From contig CABRID010000023.1 in the NCBI GenBank assembly GCA_902470895.1, forward strand, positions 1-22,658: a stretch of 22,658 nt of DNA. The letters run 5' to 3'. Shown piece after piece: positions 1-7,955 of this stretch. Numbering within the stretch: the stretch's first letter is position 1; the number at the start of each line of letters is the position of its first letter. The stretch is from an uncultured Collinsella sp. (GTDB lineage: Bacteria; Actinomycetota; Coriobacteriia; Coriobacteriales; Coriobacteriaceae). The translations under genes and the position numbers were made by a program. The notes under the pieces are model-generated. The model was given only the letters and a program-made list of their open reading frames with translations. It had not been told where the DNA came from and searched no databases.

Positions 1-12
1 TATAAGAGACAG
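1..12. other. Residual Tn5/Nextera mosaic-end adapter at contig edge
   Basis: The first twelve bases, TATAAGAGACAG, are identical to the 3' end of the 19-bp Tn5 mosaic end used in Nextera-type libraries. They sit exactly at the edge of the sequence. The alaS reading frame becomes family-like only after them (Y-Y-Q-G-K-K-T-M). This is a library artefact and not genomic DNA. Confidence 0.9.
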
Positions 13-13
13 G

Positions 14-2512
14 TACTACCAGGGCAAGAAGACCATGAAGGAGATCGGCGCGATTTCCTGCCAGAAGTGCGTCCGCACCAACGACATCGATTGCATCGGC
101 GAGGACGGTCGTCACCTGTCGTTCTTCGAGATGCTCGGCGATTTCTCTTTTGGCGGCGTCTCCAAGGAGCAGGCTTGCGCATGGGCCTTTGAGCTCATCA
201 CCAAGGAGTTCAAGCTGCCGCTCGACCGCCTGTACTTTACCGTCTTTACCGAGGACGACGAGACCCACGACGTGTGGCGTTCTCTGGGCGTTGCTGAGGA
301 CCACATCTCCCGCCTGGGCGAGGACGACAACTTCTGGGCCGCTGGCCCCACCGGTCCCTGCGGTCCGTGCTCAGAGATCTACTTTGACATGGGCGAGGAG
401 GTCGGCTGCTGCAGCCCCGACTGCAAGCCTGGCTGCGACTGCGACCGCTTCCTGGAGTTCTGGAACCTCGTCTTTACCCAGTACGACCGCCAGGAGGACG
501 GCTCCATGCCGGAGCTGCCGCACCGCAACCTCGATACGGGCATGGGCCTGGAGCGCATGGCCGCCATCATGCAGCACAAGACCGCCAACTACGACGGCGA
601 TCTGATGCAGCACCTCATCAAGCTGGGTGAGGAGATCAGCGGCAAGACCTATGACGCCGAGGATTACTCCGGTGCCAGCCGCTCCCTGCGCATCATCGCC
701 GACCACTCCCGTGCCGTTGACTTTATGATCTCTGACGGCATCCTCCCCGGTAACGAGGGTCGCGAGTACGTTCTTCGCCGCCTGCTCCGCCGCGCCGTGT
801 TCCACGGTCGCCTGCTGGGCATCGAGGGCGCCTTCCTGACCAAGTTCATCGACGAGGTCAACGCTCAGATGGGCGAGGCCTATCCCGAGCTGCTCAAGAA
901 CGTCGCGCTCGTCAAGGGTATCGTTGCCTCCGAGGAGGAGCGCTTCTCCACGACGCTCGACAACGGTCGCGTCTATCTGGACGAGGCCTTGGCAACACTT
1001 GCCGAGGGCGCCGTGCTTCCGGGCGATGTCGCCTTTAAGCTGCACGACACCTTTGGTTTCCCCATCGATCTGACCGTCGAGATCGCCGGCACCGCTGGTC
1101 ACGACGTCGATATGGACGGCTTCACTGCCTGCATGGAGGACCAGAAGGCCCGCGCCCGCGCCAATGCCAAGGGCGACGCCTGGGGCAGCTTCAACGACGT
1201 GTGGGTCGAGCTTTCCGACAAGGTCGCCGCGACCGAGTTCGACGGCTATGACAACGATGTGATCGAGGGCGCCAAGGTTGTCGCCATCGTGCGCAACGGC
1301 GAGTCCGTCGAGTCCGCTGCCGCCGGCGAGGACGTCGAGGTTGTGCTCGACCGCACCCCGTTCTATGCCGAGATGGGTGGTCAGCAGGGTGATGCCGGCA
1401 AGCTTTCCGCCGAGGGCGTTGTTCTGACCGTTGCCGACACCAAGAACCACAACGGCCTGTATGCCCACGTCGCGCACGTTGCCGATGGCACGCTGACTGT
1501 CGGTGCCGCTGTTACCGCCGCGCTCGACGCCGAGCGCCGTGGCTTCCTGCGCCGCAACCACACCGCCACGCACCTGCTCGACGCCGCCCTTAAGCAGGTC
1601 CTGGGCGAGCACGTCTCCCAGGCCGGCTCGCTGGTGACGCCCGAGCACCTTCGCTTTGACTTTACGCACTTCGAGGCCCTGTCCTCCGAGCAGCTCAAGG
1701 CTGTCGAGGACCTGGTCAACCAGCAGATCTTCGCTTCCAAGCCGGTCGTGACCCGTGTCATGGGCATCGACGAGGCTAAGGCTGCCGGCGCTGTCGCTCT
1801 GTTTGGAGAGAAGTACGGCGATGTCGTCCGCGTCGTCTCCGTGGGCGCCGAGGACCAGCCGTTCTCCCGCGAGCTCTGTGGTGGCACCCATGCCGCCAAT
1901 ACCGCAGAGATTGGTCTGTTCAAGATCATTTCCGAGTCCTCCACGGGCTCCAATGTCCGCCGTATCGAGGCCGTGACCTCTAAGGGTGCCCTCGACTACA
2001 TGGCCGACCGTCTGGCGCTCGTTGACGCCGCCGCCGCTGCGCTCAAGTGCCGCGTCGACGAGGTTCCCGCCCGCGTGGAGAACCTGCAGGCTGAGCTGCG
2101 CGAGATGTCCAACAAGCTCAAAAAGGCTCTGACCGGTGGCTCCTCCGACGCCATCTCCAGCGCCATCGAGGGCGCCGTCGAGCTCGACGGCTATAAGCTC
2201 GTTGTCGCTGAGCTCCAGGGCCTTGAGGCTGCCGACCTGCGCAACGTATGGGATACCGTGCATCAGAAGGTCGCCGGCCCTGTCGCTTGTGTCGTCGCCA
2301 GCGTGACTGAGAAGGGCACTCCGGCCCTGCTCGCTGCCGGCTCCGATGACGCCGTCAAGGCCGGTTTCCACGCCGGTAACGTGATCAAACAGATCGCGGG
2401 TCTGGTCGACGGTCGCGGTGGCGGTCGTCCCAACATGGCCCAGGCCGGTGGCAAGAATGCTGCCGGCATCGCCGATGCCCTCGCGGCCGCTAAGACCGCG
2501 CTCGGCGCCTAA
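14..2512 (+). CDS. alaS: Alanyl-tRNA synthetase (5' truncated by contig edge)
   Basis: Class II synthetase that charges tRNA-Ala with alanine in the cytoplasm and hydrolyses mischarged Ser/Gly-tRNA-Ala. The frame is already open before the first ATG (position 35), which is an internal Met. By family comparison about 45-50 N-terminal residues, including class II motif 1, lie outside the window. Visible in order: the motif 2 region QKCVRTNDI and FFEMLGDFSFG, a Cys-rich insertion (GCCSPDCKPGCDCDR, common in bacterial AlaRS), motif 3 GMGLERMA, the editing-domain zinc motif HTATH (1559-1573), its partner CGGTH (1877-1891), and a C-terminal C-Ala domain ending in a Gly-rich DGRGGGRPNMAQAGG stretch. 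The remaining 832 codons fit a family length near 875. It ends 17 nt before ruvX, so the two are probably co-transcribed. Confidence 0.97.
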   Translation, partial: YYQGKKTMKEIGAISCQKCVRTNDIDCIGEDGRHLSFFEMLGDFSFGGVSKEQACAWAFELITKEFKLPLDRLYFTVFTEDDETHDVWRSLGVAEDHISRLGEDDNFWAAGPTGPCGPCSEIYFDMGEEVGCCSPDCKPGCDCDRFLEFWNLVFTQYDRQEDGSMPELPHRNLDTGMGLERMAAIMQHKTANYDGDLMQHLIKLGEEISGKTYDAEDYSGASRSLRIIADHSRAVDFMISDGILPGNEGREYVLRRLLRRAVFHGRLLGIEGAFLTKFIDEVNAQMGEAYPELLKNVALVKGIVASEEERFSTTLDNGRVYLDEALATLAEGAVLPGDVAFKLHDTFGFPIDLTVEIAGTAGHDVDMDGFTACMEDQKARARANAKGDAWGSFNDVWVELSDKVAATEFDGYDNDVIEGAKVVAIVRNGESVESAAAGEDVEVVLDRTPFYAEMGGQQGDAGKLSAEGVVLTVADTKNHNGLYAHVAHVADGTLTVGAAVTAALDAERRGFLRRNHTATHLLDAALKQVLGEHVSQAGSLVTPEHLRFDFTHFEALSSEQLKAVEDLVNQQIFASKPVVTRVMGIDEAKAAGAVALFGEKYGDVVRVVSVGAEDQPFSRELCGGTHAANTAEIGLFKIISESSTGSNVRRIEAVTSKGALDYMADRLALVDAAAAALKCRVDEVPARVENLQAELREMSNKLKKALTGGSSDAISSAIEGAVELDGYKLVVAELQGLEAADLRNVWDTVHQKVAGPVACVVASVTEKGTPALLAAGSDDAVKAGFHAGNVIKQIAGLVDGRGGGRPNMAQAGGKNAAGIADALAAAKTALGA

Positions 2513-2529
2513 GAATCTAAGAAGTCGCT

Positions 2530-2958
2530 GTGGTTGCGCTCGCGCTGGACATAGGGGAGACCAGGATTGGCATCGCCGTCTCGAGCCGTGATGGCAAGAT
2601 GGCGATGCCTGTCAAGGTGCTTCCGGCTGCCGAGGTCACCGGTATGGCCAAGACGTTCCGCTACCTGGTTGAGGACTATGAGCCCGACATCCTGGTAAGC
2701 GGACGCCCCCTGACCATGGCCGGTGAGCCCGGCCCCCAGGCCGAGCGCGTTGCCGCCGTGGCGCAAAAGATTGCCGACGAGCTCGATCTTCCGCTGGAGT
2801 TTGAGGACGAGCGTCTGTCCTCGCAAGAGGCCAAGCGTATCCTGCGCGAGCAGGGACTTAACGAAAAACAGATGAGGGGCAAGATCGACATGATTGCCGC
2901 CAGCCTGTTTTTGCAGACGTGGCTCGATCGTAAAAACGAGGAGGTTTCGCATGCCTAG
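2530..2958 (+). CDS. ruvX: YqgF/RuvX-family RNase H-fold protein (putative pre-16S rRNA nuclease)
   Basis: Small RNase H-fold nuclease family implicated in 5' maturation of pre-16S rRNA; an older proposal was a Holliday-junction resolvase. The 142-residue product has the family outline: the first-strand acidic motif LALDIGETRIGIA with Asp7, the segment ILVSGRPLTMAGEPGPQ, the acidic/basic motif EFEDERLSS (residues 90-98), and C-terminal KIDMIAASLFLQTWLD with Asp120. The GTG start is chosen because the protein then opens directly with the catalytic strand, as in homologues; the upstream ribosome-binding site is weak (AAGAA). It follows alaS closely and its last 8 nt overlap mltG. The order alaS-ruvX-mltG is a familiar Gram-positive arrangement. 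Confidence 0.95.
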   Translation: MVALALDIGETRIGIAVSSRDGKMAMPVKVLPAAEVTGMAKTFRYLVEDYEPDILVSGRPLTMAGEPGPQAERVAAVAQKIADELDLPLEFEDERLSSQEAKRILREQGLNEKQMRGKIDMIAASLFLQTWLDRKNEEVSHA

Positions 2959-4384
2959 CGCTTCCGATCCGCGCCAGCCGATTCGCCAGGGCCAGCCTGC
3001 GCAGCGCCCTGCCCAGCCTGGCCAGCGTCCGGCACAGCCGATGCGGCACGCAGCTCAGTCTGCCGCGCGCCCGGTGCAGTCCTCCTCTCGTTCGGCCCAA
3101 CCCGTTCAACGGGTGGGCCAGCAGCCTTCTGCTCGTTCGGTTCAGCATCCGGCTTCTCACGCGGCTCAGCAGCTTACTTCCCATGCAGCCCAGCCTGCTG
3201 GAGGTACCCGCTTTAACCAGCAGACACCTACCCAGCGAGCGCAGGCCCCCCAATCGCATTCGCATCACGCTCGCGGTTCGCATGGCGTTGCTCCGGCAAC
3301 CCGTTCGAGCTACAACACGCATGCTCGTCGCGGTGCTCAAAAGAAGAGTTCTCCGGTTCCCATGATCATCGGCGTTGTGGTGGCGGTGCTCGCGCTTGTT
3401 GCGATCGCTTTCTTTGTCGTGCCAGCCGTCAAAGGCTTCTTTGCCGGTGAGGATGCGAAAGTCGTTGCAGGCCAGCAGGTTACTATCACGATTCCCGATG
3501 GTGCCTCGGGTGACAGCATCGCTTCGATTCTCTCCGAGAACCATATCGTCGAAAATCCCAAGGATTATTACGCTGCGGTCAAAAAGCTCAACGCCGACAT
3601 GTCGCTCAAGCCGGGTAAGTATTCGTTTACCACGCTTATGGATGCCACGAAGGTCGTCCAGCAGCTTATGGAAGGTCCCAACGCCGGCTCCGATGCGCTC
3701 ACGATTCCTGAGGGCCTGACGGTCGATCAGGTTGCCGACCGCGTGGCCAAGGCGTACGACAGCATTTCTAAGGAAGACTTCCTTAACCAGGCTAAGGCGA
3801 GCAATTATGTGAATGATTACGCCTTCCTTAAGGGCGCTGCAAACGATTCGCTCGAGGGCTTTCTATTCCCCAAGACCTATTCGTTGGGCAAGGACCCGTC
3901 TGCCGACGATGTGATTCGCGCCATGCTCGACCAGTTCAACGCCGAGTATAAGTCGCTTGACTTTGCCAGCTGCGAGGCAAAAATCAAGGAGCGCTACGGC
4001 GTGGAGATGTCCGATTACGACATCGTTAACCTTGCCTCGATCGTCGAGCGCGAGGGCCTTAACGCCGACCAGCGCGCGCACGTGGCATCGGTTTTCTATA
4101 ACCGTCTGGCGGGTAAGCTCGATGGCCTGCGTTACCTCAACAGCGATGCGACCATGATGTATGTCACCGGCGGCGAGGTTACCGCCGATGACCTGCAGAG
4201 CGATAGCCCGTATAACACCTATAAGCACGAGGGCCTGCCGCCCACTCCCATCTGCTCTCCGTCGCTCGAGGCGCTCAAGGCTACCCTTGAGCCGACCGAC
4301 TCCGATGACCTGTATTTCTACATTACGCAGGACGAGGAGTATTTCTCGAAGACCTACGAAGAGCACCAACAGTCTTGGAATTGA
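2951..4384 (+). CDS. mltG: Endolytic peptidoglycan transglycosylase MltG (YceG family)
   Basis: Membrane-anchored lytic transglycosylase that cleaves nascent glycan strands and so sets their length. ATG 2951 is chosen because GAGGAGG lies 6 nt upstream; a TTG-initiated extension at 2894 lies inside ruvX and is rejected. The 477-residue product has three parts. Residues 1-130 are cytoplasmic, low complexity and rich in Gln, Pro, Ala, Ser and His. A single membrane span follows basic residues (about 136-160, PMIIGVVVAVLALVAIAFFV). The extracellular part has a LysM-like region (TITIPDGASGDSIASIL) and the YceG catalytic domain. Within the latter, ASIVEREGL carries the presumed catalytic Glu, and the family block YNTYKHEGLPPTPICSP is intact. 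It overlaps ruvX and ends 2 nt before the HAD gene, so it is probably translationally coupled to both. Confidence 0.96.
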   Translation: MPSASDPRQPIRQGQPAQRPAQPGQRPAQPMRHAAQSAARPVQSSSRSAQPVQRVGQQPSARSVQHPASHAAQQLTSHAAQPAGGTRFNQQTPTQRAQAPQSHSHHARGSHGVAPATRSSYNTHARRGAQKKSSPVPMIIGVVVAVLALVAIAFFVVPAVKGFFAGEDAKVVAGQQVTITIPDGASGDSIASILSENHIVENPKDYYAAVKKLNADMSLKPGKYSFTTLMDATKVVQQLMEGPNAGSDALTIPEGLTVDQVADRVAKAYDSISKEDFLNQAKASNYVNDYAFLKGAANDSLEGFLFPKTYSLGKDPSADDVIRAMLDQFNAEYKSLDFASCEAKIKERYGVEMSDYDIVNLASIVEREGLNADQRAHVASVFYNRLAGKLDGLRYLNSDATMMYVTGGEVTADDLQSDSPYNTYKHEGLPPTPICSPSLEALKATLEPTDSDDLYFYITQDEEYFSKTYEEHQQSWN

Positions 4385-4386
4385 TC

Positions 4387-4884
4387 ATGAGGATTTTTAG
4401 CCCCAAACGATATGTTGCCTCGGTCGACCGCATCGACCTCGATACCCTCTGGGCCGACGGCAAGCGCGCCATTCTGCTCGATCGCGACAACACCCTGGTG
4501 CCGCGTGATACCGAGCAGGTACCTGCCGCGGTCTCCGCTTGGCTCGAGGCCGCCCATGCCAAGGGCTTTAAGCTGTGCATGGTGTCCAACAACTGGCATC
4601 GCGACCAGGTCATGGCGTCGGCGCGCGAGCTGGGGCTCGAGGCCATTAGCCATGCCATGAAGCCGGCGCCATTTGCCCTCAAAGCGGGTCTTAAACGTCT
4701 GGGCGCCACGGCCGACGAGGCCGTGCTGATCGGGGATCAGCTTTACACGGACGTGTGGAGCGGTAACTTTGCCGGTGTTGACACTATTCTGGTCAAGCCG
4801 CAGGCAACCCAGGACCTGTGGTACACGCAGATCTTCCGTATCTTTGAGCGCCGGGCCCTGCGCGACCTTCCCTGTGAGGAATAG
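4387..4884 (+). CDS. YqeG-family HAD phosphatase (PGP-phosphatase-like)
   Basis: HAD-superfamily phosphatase of the YqeG type, related to the Gep4 phosphatidylglycerophosphate phosphatases. The exact substrate here is not shown by sequence. All four HAD motifs are present in 165 residues: motif I LLDRDNTL with Asp32 and Asp34, motif II MVSNN with Ser67, Lys92 in MKPAP, and motif III/IV LIGDQLYTDV with Asp117 and Asp122. The domain is compact and has no large cap, as expected for this family. ATG 4387 is chosen; an in-frame TTG 12 nt earlier overlaps the end of mltG. There is no good Shine-Dalgarno, so translation probably depends on ribosomes finishing mltG 2 nt upstream. In Bacillus the family also neighbours shikimate genes, which matches aroK following here. 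Confidence 0.88.
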   Translation: MRIFSPKRYVASVDRIDLDTLWADGKRAILLDRDNTLVPRDTEQVPAAVSAWLEAAHAKGFKLCMVSNNWHRDQVMASARELGLEAISHAMKPAPFALKAGLKRLGATADEAVLIGDQLYTDVWSGNFAGVDTILVKPQATQDLWYTQIFRIFERRALRDLPCEE

Positions 4885-4892
4885 GTCTCGTC

Positions 4893-5426
4893 ATGTCCCA
4901 GCACATCAAACACGGCTGCGACCATATCTTCTTTATCGGCTTTTTGGGCGCGGGCAAGTCGACGCTTGCGCGCAACGTGGGCACCATGTTCAAGCGGCGT
5001 TTTATCGATACCGACCGTCTGGTCGTGCGCCGTTGCGGCAAGTCGGTAACCGAGATTTTTGAGACCGAGGGCGAGGATCGTTTTCGCGAGCTCGAGACCT
5101 CGGCGCTCCGTTCGCTCCAAAGCGAGCGCAGCCTGTTGGTTTCGTGCGGGGGCGGTATCGTCGAAACGCCGGTGAATATTGAACTGATGCACGAAATGGG
5201 TACGTGCGTGTACCTCGAGGGCGACTTCGAGGATTCGATTCGACAGATTCGTCGGTCCGACACGCGCCCCGATTTCCGTTCGCCCGAGCATGCTGCGCGC
5301 CTGTTTGAGCATCGCCGTCCGCTGTATCGCCAGGCCGCCGACCTTACCCTTGATATTCGCAACAAGTCCTTCGAGGACGTTTCCTACCTTTGTGCCGAGA
5401 TGCTTTTGGAGCGTGGGCTGCTATGA
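4893..5426 (+). CDS. aroK: Shikimate kinase
   Basis: Phosphorylates shikimate at the 3-hydroxyl with ATP, in the chorismate pathway. The 177-residue product carries every expected element: P-loop GFLGAGKS (residues 16-23), FIDTDRL with the shikimate/Mg-binding Asp pair (39, 41), GEDRFRELE with the substrate-binding Arg, SCGGGIV (84-90), the lid-region RSDTRPDF, and the closing RRPLYRQAA typical of the family. The ten or so residues before the first strand are slightly longer than usual. It starts 8 nt after the HAD gene and ends in an ATGA overlap with the aroB homologue. In contrast to that neighbour, its active site looks fully intact. Confidence 0.95.
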   Translation: MSQHIKHGCDHIFFIGFLGAGKSTLARNVGTMFKRRFIDTDRLVVRRCGKSVTEIFETEGEDRFRELETSALRSLQSERSLLVSCGGGIVETPVNIELMHEMGTCVYLEGDFEDSIRQIRRSDTRPDFRSPEHAARLFEHRRPLYRQAADLTLDIRNKSFEDVSYLCAEMLLERGLL

Positions 5427-6532
5427 TTCGTCGTCAACTGATCAATTTCCAAAACCGCAACGTCGATGTCCGTGTCGGATTGGGCGCGTTCGATGAGTTG
5501 TCGCGCATGTTTGCTTCGGCTGTGGGCAAGCCTAAGCGCGCGATGGTCGTTTGGAACGACGCCACATCCGAGCGTTTTGGTGAGGTCGTCGAGCATGCGC
5601 TGGTCGACGCCGGTTTTGTCATGTCACAGCTTCCCCTCGAGGTTTCGCCTGCTGGTGCCACGCTTGCTGATGCCGATGCTATCTTTGGCGCCCTGACTGC
5701 CAATGGCATAACCTGTGACGATCTGGTTGTCGCCGTTGGCGATGCCGCAACCTGCTCGGTTGTTAGCTGGTGTGCCAATCAGTGGTGCGGCCGCACCGAG
5801 TGCGCGTTGCTGCCGACGACGTTCGACGCCATGCTCACGGTCGCGACGACCATGAAGCCGCTCGTCGCCTCGTCGGCCAATGCGCTTCCCGCTATCGCGT
5901 TCCGTCCCGAACCGGGCTTGGTCGTGTGTGACCTCGACCTTGTTCGTGAGGCGGACCCCGAGGACCTCAAGCTCGGCTTTGTGGTGCTTGTTGGCACCAT
6001 GCTTTCGAGCAGTAAGTCCCGCTGGAATCAGTTTACTGAGACCGTCCCCGAGATTCTCGCGGGCGAGGAGGTCGCGCTCGTCAATGCCGTTCAATGGTCT
6101 CAGACTGCCCGTAAGGACGTACTGATGGCCACGAACCCGAGCGCTCGCCATGCGCTCGATTTTGGCAAGACGGGGGAGCGTACCCTGCGCGCCTGCTTGG
6201 GCGATGCCGCTTCGCAGGTCCCTGCCTATCAGCTGTTATCCGAGGGCATGCGCTTTGAGGCGCGCCTAGCACATGATGCCTGCGACTTTGATATCGATTA
6301 CGTCTTTGAGGTCGATGACTGCCTGGAGGACTTTGGCATCGAGGAACTTGCCTTCGATCTGGAGCCTGCCGCATATATCGAGGAGTTCCGCAAGCAGCAG
6401 TTCGCTCGCTCGAACCGCAGCATGTTGCCGCTGCCCGCGGCACTCGGCGCCATTCGTCTAACGAGCGTCGAGGACGAGGTTCTTGAGCGCCATACTCACG
6501 CCTACTTGGCTTCACGCAAAGAACTTCTCTAA
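5423..6532 (+). CDS. aroB: Degenerate 3-dehydroquinate synthase (AroB) homologue
   Basis: By position (directly after aroK, ATGA overlap), length (369 residues) and overall pattern this is the AroB/DHQS family, whose enzymes convert DAHP to 3-dehydroquinate using NAD and zinc. Alignment by eye gives DDLVVAVG for the dinucleotide strand, PTT at 131-133, a VVCDLDLV strand and ALDFGKTGERTL for the usual L-N-x-G-H-T-x-G-H region. The functional residues differ. The Gly-rich GGGVxGD loop is reduced to VGDAAT, VDSSVGGKT is replaced by LTVATTMKP, and the three zinc ligands (Glu in AEVIKYG, His in GHTxGH, His in LHGEA) correspond to Val (187-188), Lys (about 249) and Ser (273). The frame is intact, with no stop or frameshift, so it is expressed but probably not a normal DHQS. 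The ORF start at GTG 5390 is rejected in favour of the coupled ATG. Confidence 0.8.
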   Translation: MIRRQLINFQNRNVDVRVGLGAFDELSRMFASAVGKPKRAMVVWNDATSERFGEVVEHALVDAGFVMSQLPLEVSPAGATLADADAIFGALTANGITCDDLVVAVGDAATCSVVSWCANQWCGRTECALLPTTFDAMLTVATTMKPLVASSANALPAIAFRPEPGLVVCDLDLVREADPEDLKLGFVVLVGTMLSSSKSRWNQFTETVPEILAGEEVALVNAVQWSQTARKDVLMATNPSARHALDFGKTGERTLRACLGDAASQVPAYQLLSEGMRFEARLAHDACDFDIDYVFEVDDCLEDFGIEELAFDLEPAAYIEEFRKQQFARSNRSMLPLPAALGAIRLTSVEDEVLERHTHAYLASRKELL

Positions 6533-6538
6533 GATTTA

Positions 6539-6564
6539 TTGACATCCATTGTCTTTCGTATCAT
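6539..6564 (+). promoter_or_regulatory. Candidate promoter for the M24 peptidase gene
   Basis: A perfect -35 hexamer TTGACA (6539-6544) lies just past the aroB stop. The best -10 candidate is TATCAT (6559-6564), but the spacing is only 14 nt. At 17 nt the hexamer is the poor CATGTT. The assignment is therefore tentative. Confidence 0.4.
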
Positions 6565-6569
6565 GTTGA

Positions 6570-6632
6570 GGGGCGGGTTTTCAATCGGTTGCGGATCGCA
6601 TGCGATTCCGTCGTTCGGTTGAGACCCGTCCC
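6570..6632 (+). promoter_or_regulatory. Imperfect long hairpin in the peptidase 5' leader
   Basis: The arm GGGGCGGGTTTTCAA (6570-6584) is complementary to TTGAGACCCGTCCC (6619-6632), allowing one bulged T, one G-U pair and one mismatch. The region between them contains the perfect 12-nt palindrome ATCGCATGCGAT (6594-6605) flanked by GG and TCC. There is no T-tract after it, so it does not look like a terminator. It lies between the putative promoter and the ribosome-binding site and could act as an RNA leader structure or a DNA operator. Confidence 0.5.
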
Positions 6633-6664
6633 GTCTATATAGAGACAACAAGAAAGGAATCTGC

Positions 6665-7795
6665 ATGTCTGAGTTTGCTGCCGGTCCTGCCGGTCGTATC
6701 GAGCGTGTCCGTGCCCTGATGGCCGAGCGTGGCTACGACGCCATCGTGGTGCGCGACGAGGCCAACCTTCGTTGGCTTACGGGCGTGAAGGGCGTCTTCG
6801 ACTACACCTTCGAGTTCCCGCATGCTGCGTTTATTACGGTCGACCAGTGCCTGTTCCACACCGACTCGCGCTACCTCAACAGCTTTGAGGAGAACACGCC
6901 CGCCGGCAGCCCTTGGGTCTACGACATGGACGAGGGTACCATTCCCGGCTGGGTCGCCGGCAAGATCGCAGCCAACAAGTGCCGTGTCTGCGCTGTCGAA
7001 GACGATATGCAGATTAACTTCTACCAGGGTATTCAGCGCGGCCTGGAGGACCGTTCCGTCGCCTGCATGCTACCGCTGATGCACGACGACATCCGCAAGA
7101 TGCGCGCCATCAAGGATGCCGAGGAGATTGAGCTTATGCGCCATGCGCAGTCGATCACCGATGCCGCCTTCCAGCATATGCTCGGCTTTATTAAGCCTGG
7201 TATGACCGAGAAGCAGGTTCGCAACGAGCTCGAGAACTTTATGTTCGCCAACGGCGCCGACAGCCTGGCCTTCGGCTCCATCGTGGCGAGCGGTCCCAAC
7301 ACCGCCAACCCGCATGCCGTGCCGAGCGACCGCGTGATCGAGAAGGGCGACTTTGTCCTCATGGACTACGGCGCGGGCTACTGCGATTACCGCTCCGACA
7401 TGACACGCACTGTTGTGATGGGCGAGCCCACGCAGGAGCAATTCGACCTGTATGCACTCGTGCGCCGTACGCACGAGGAGTGCGTCGCCGCCATCCATCC
7501 GGGCGTCGAGGGCAATGACATCTTCAAGCTCTCTAAGAAGATCATCGGCGATGCCGGCTATGGCGATTACTACAACCATGGTCTGGGCCACGGCGTTGGT
7601 ATCGACATCCATGAGCTGCCCAACTTCAACCGCAGCAAGAACACCATCGAGATCGGCTCGGTTGTCACCATGGAGCCCGGCGTCTACCTGCCCGGCGTGG
7701 GCGGCGTGCGCCTTGAGGACTACGGCGTGGTCACCGAGAACGGCTACGAGCCCTTCACCAAGACCCCGCACGACCTGCACGTTATCGACTGCTAG
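6665..7795 (+). CDS. M24-family Xaa-Pro aminopeptidase/dipeptidase (PepP/PepQ-like)
   Basis: Cytoplasmic dinuclear-metal peptidase that releases residues next to proline. The 376-residue protein has an N-terminal creatinase-like domain (about 1-140, opening RIERVRALMAERGYDAIVV) and a C-terminal pita-bread domain. All five metal ligands are visible: Asp234 (LMDYGAG), Asp245 (SDMTRT), His309 (GLGHGVGIDIHE), Glu337 (TMEPGVY) and Glu351 (VRLEDYG). The start is supported by AAAGGA six bases upstream of the ATG. Sequence alone does not decide between aminopeptidase P and prolidase, so no symbol is given. It has its own leader and a strong terminator, so it is probably monocistronic. The arrangement of peptidase next to efp is widespread in Gram-positive bacteria and fits the shared link to proline-rich proteins. 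Confidence 0.94.
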   Translation: MSEFAAGPAGRIERVRALMAERGYDAIVVRDEANLRWLTGVKGVFDYTFEFPHAAFITVDQCLFHTDSRYLNSFEENTPAGSPWVYDMDEGTIPGWVAGKIAANKCRVCAVEDDMQINFYQGIQRGLEDRSVACMLPLMHDDIRKMRAIKDAEEIELMRHAQSITDAAFQHMLGFIKPGMTEKQVRNELENFMFANGADSLAFGSIVASGPNTANPHAVPSDRVIEKGDFVLMDYGAGYCDYRSDMTRTVVMGEPTQEQFDLYALVRRTHEECVAAIHPGVEGNDIFKLSKKIIGDAGYGDYYNHGLGHGVGIDIHELPNFNRSKNTIEIGSVVTMEPGVYLPGVGGVRLEDYGVVTENGYEPFTKTPHDLHVIDC

Positions 7796-7818
7796 TCTAC
7801 TTTGGTAGATAGTTTGGG

Positions 7819-7861
7819 GCGGGGCGTCCGGATCGATTCGGACGCCCCGCGTTCTCTTTTT
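7819..7861 (+). terminator. Rho-independent terminator after the M24 peptidase
   Basis: A perfect GC-rich stem GGGGCGTCCG / CGGACGCCCC (7821-7830 with 7839-7848), extended by two outer pairs, has an 8-nt centre and is followed by GTTCTCTTTTT. It separates the peptidase from the efp operon. Confidence 0.92.
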
Positions 7862-7892
7862 ATGCGCTCGCCGCAGGCGCCGTCTGCAAGTG

Positions 7893-7898
7893 TATAAT
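7893..7898 (+). promoter_or_regulatory. Consensus -10 box upstream of efp
   Basis: A perfect TATAAT lies 58 nt upstream of the efp start and 32 nt past the terminator T-run. No convincing -35 hexamer is seen at 16-18 nt spacing (CCGCAG and GCCGCA are the candidates). It probably drives efp and the downstream operon. Confidence 0.6.
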
Positions 7899-7955
7899 TT
7901 CTGTCGTATGTAATTTGGACGCTTGTGCGTTCTGCCCATAACAAGAAAGGTCGCT

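Noticed and set aside
371..2371. 666-codon open frame antisense to alaS
   Set aside because: It is a codon-bias shadow: GC-rich third positions in alaS remove stops on the other strand. The peptide is Gly/Leu/Val/Asp-rich, with no domain and no ribosome-binding site.
2894..2950. N-terminal extension of MltG from an upstream TTG
   Set aside because: It lies wholly inside ruvX, while GAGGAGG is ideally placed for ATG 2951.
6570..6632. Leader inverted repeat as the terminator of the aroB operon
   Set aside because: There is no T-tract after the stem, and the stem has a bulge and mismatches.
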